Assembly: GCA_937923225.1 (NCBI GenBank)
Contig: CALAKR010000336.1
Coordinates: 1-6,364 of the forward strand
DNA length: 6,364 bases
Direction of reading: 5' to 3'
Origin: an uncultured Aquabacterium sp.
Lineage (GTDB): Bacteria; Pseudomonadota; Gammaproteobacteria; Burkholderiales; Burkholderiaceae_C
The position numbers and the translations under genes are program-made. Positions 5,453 to 6,364 of the stretch are shown in pieces; the first letter of the stretch is position 1, and every line of letters begins with the position of its first letter. Below the pieces are notes generated by a model that was not told the origin of the DNA, made no database searches, and saw nothing but the letters and a program-made list of their open reading frames with translations.

Positions 5453-5883
5453 AACTCTGGTTCAACCTGATGAGCCGCGACATCGAAGCGCAGTTCCGCT
5501 TCTACCGCACCGTGTTCGGCCTGCCCGAAGCCGAGGCCGCGCGCTCGCCCATCTACCGCGCGCTGGAAACGGCCGACTTCCAGCTCGGCTTCAACGATGG
5601 CCGCGCCGCCTATGGCCTGCTCGGGCTCGATGGCCGCCAGGCCCCGGACACCACAGACGCCCGCCCCACCGTGGCTTACGCCACCTTCATGCTTGCAACA
5701 CCTGCCGAGGTCGATGAGGCCGTGAAGGCTGTCCAGGCGCACGGCGGCCAGGTGGTCAAAGGCCCGTTCGCCACCTACTACGGTCAATGGCAGGCCGTGC
5801 TGGCCGATCCGGAAGACAACGTGTTCCGCATCGCCACCGACAGCCTGCCCGAAGGCGTGACCGCCCCCAAGCTCACAGCCTGA
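5449..5883 (+). CDS. VOC-superfamily (glyoxalase/bleomycin-resistance fold) protein
   Basis: This 144-residue protein has the paired beta-alpha-beta-beta-beta pattern of the vicinal oxygen chelate fold. The first module carries S-R-D-I-E-A-Q-F-R-F-Y at 9-19 and ends in G-L-L-G-L; the second carries V-D-E-A-V-K-A-V and ends in L-A-D-P-E-D-N-V-F-R-I, the family's D-P-x-x-N signature. AGGAGG (5436-5441) stands 7 bases before the ATG, which overlaps the dioxygenase stop, so the two proteins are probably made together. The usual metal ligands are not evident: the first strand (K-L-W-F-N-L) has no His, the last strand has R-I where an acidic ligand is expected, and the only His in the protein is in an A-H-G-G loop. 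It may be a metal-free enzyme, a binding protein or a partner of the dioxygenase. The fold call is good; the function is unknown. Confidence 0.85.
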   Translation: MKLWFNLMSRDIEAQFRFYRTVFGLPEAEAARSPIYRALETADFQLGFNDGRAAYGLLGLDGRQAPDTTDARPTVAYATFMLATPAEVDEAVKAVQAHGGQVVKGPFATYYGQWQAVLADPEDNVFRIATDSLPEGVTAPKLTA

Positions 5884-5901
5884 TCTGGCGCAAGGTTTCA
5901 C

Positions 5902-5919
5902 GGGGCCTGGGAAGGCCCC
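5902..5919 (+). terminator. GC-rich hairpin after the VOC gene, possible terminator
   Basis: GGGGCC (5902-5907) and GGCCCC (5914-5919) form a perfect 6-bp stem with a TGGGAA loop 18 bases after the VOC stop. GGCGCA (5887-5892) and TGCGCC (5931-5936) can pair around it. There is no U-tract, so intrinsic termination is uncertain; it may be an attenuating or RNA-stabilising hairpin at the end of the cassette. Confidence 0.4.
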
Positions 5920-5959
5920 CGCCTGATCACTGCGCCTGCTTCATGAGACGATCACGCCC

Positions 5960-6364
5960 ATGCAGATCGTCAACGCCACCGCTCCCGCCGACCTTCCGGC
6001 CCGCCTCGATGCCCAGGGCTGGGCCCTGATGACGCCCATCCAGCTGGCGCACTGGATCGGCGCGACGATGCCCGAGTTGGACGACCTGCACGCCAGCTGG
6101 GCCGACCTGCCGCCCGACACCCACCTCAAGGATGGCGGACGCTACCGCTTTCGCCGCCACGGCTGCTATGTGCTGGACACCGCCAGCGGCGAGCTGACGC
6201 AGACACCCCACCGCGCCCACTGGCAGCCCGTGGAGTACAACGCCCTGCACGGCGGCATCGAGCGCTGGTTCGAGCCCATCGAGCCCGCCGTGGCGCAGGC
6301 CCCGGCCTGGCGCAGCCTGCTCACGCACCTGGGCCAGGTCCTGGCGCGTGATGGCGCGGTGCCC
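5960..6364 (+). CDS. 2OG-Fe(II) dioxygenase family protein, IDO-like (3' end outside window)
   Basis: An open frame from ATG at 5960 to the right edge gives 135 residues with no stop. It matches the N-terminal half of the small 2OG-Fe dioxygenase family that includes Bacillus L-isoleucine 4-hydroxylase (PF10014 type). The diagnostic parts are K-D-G-G-R-Y-R-F-R-R at 57-66 and Q-P-V-E-Y-N-A-L-H-G-G-I-E-R at 89-102, followed by W-F-E-P-I. The iron-binding HxD motif is expected later and lies beyond the window, so catalytic integrity cannot be judged. Characterised relatives hydroxylate free aliphatic amino acids; most are uncharacterised. Only a weak ribosome-binding sequence (GAGA around 5945-5948) precedes the ATG. 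It follows the VOC gene by 76 bases across a hairpin, so it may be a separate transcript. It is unrelated in sequence to the IPNS-type dioxygenase at 4478. Confidence 0.8.
   Translation, partial: MQIVNATAPADLPARLDAQGWALMTPIQLAHWIGATMPELDDLHASWADLPPDTHLKDGGRYRFRRHGCYVLDTASGELTQTPHRAHWQPVEYNALHGGIERWFEPIEPAVAQAPAWRSLLTHLGQVLARDGAVP

Noticed and set aside
1..6364. CRISPR array, tRNA/rRNA genes, insertion sequence or attachment site
   Set aside because: No regularly spaced repeats, transposase or integrase frames, terminal inverted repeats or recognisable RNA genes other than the riboswitch were seen.

Overview
The window is high-GC DNA with strong G/C preference at third codon positions. Tat-type signal peptides, tight ATGA gene overlaps and the gene families present suggest a betaproteobacterium of the order Burkholderiales (Comamonadaceae or Ideonella/Leptothrix-like). 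This placement is inferred from style and gene content, not from a marker gene.

Layout. Positions 1-788 hold the 5' part of a leftward gene for a Tat-exported protein of unknown function; it runs off the left edge. Positions 789-1035 are an AT-rich divergent regulatory region with several perfect palindromes and candidate promoters. A rightward set of six genes follows: a BMP-family (purine nucleoside/nucleobase-type) periplasmic binding protein (1036-2118), a flavin reductase-domain protein (2115-2807), a guanine-deaminase-like zinc deaminase (2812-3309), an NMT1/THI5-like ABC binding protein (3437-4462), an isopenicillin-N-synthase-family Fe(II)/2-oxoglutarate dioxygenase (4478-5452) and a small VOC-fold protein (5449-5883). 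After a 76-base gap with a GC-rich hairpin, the start of a second, unrelated 2OG-Fe(II) dioxygenase (5960 to the right edge) enters the window.

The most informative element is not a protein. The 127-base gap between the deaminase and the NMT1-like gene holds a 44-nt RNA (3319-3362) that I recognise as the NMT1-motif aptamer, the riboswitch class known to sense xanthine and uric acid. It lies just downstream of a gene whose likely product is xanthine. A stable hairpin follows, and the next gene's ATG has no Shine-Dalgarno sequence.

How the genes may work together (inference): the cassette looks like an uptake and breakdown module for oxidised purines. BMP and NMT1 proteins would capture purine-type substrates in the periplasm, the deaminase would convert guanine (or a relative) to xanthine, and the riboswitch would tune the NMT1-dioxygenase-VOC half to xanthine/urate level. 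The dioxygenase and VOC protein have no assigned substrate and are the best candidates for undescribed purine chemistry. No ABC permease or ATPase, xanthine dehydrogenase or urate oxidase is encoded here; they must lie outside the window or elsewhere.
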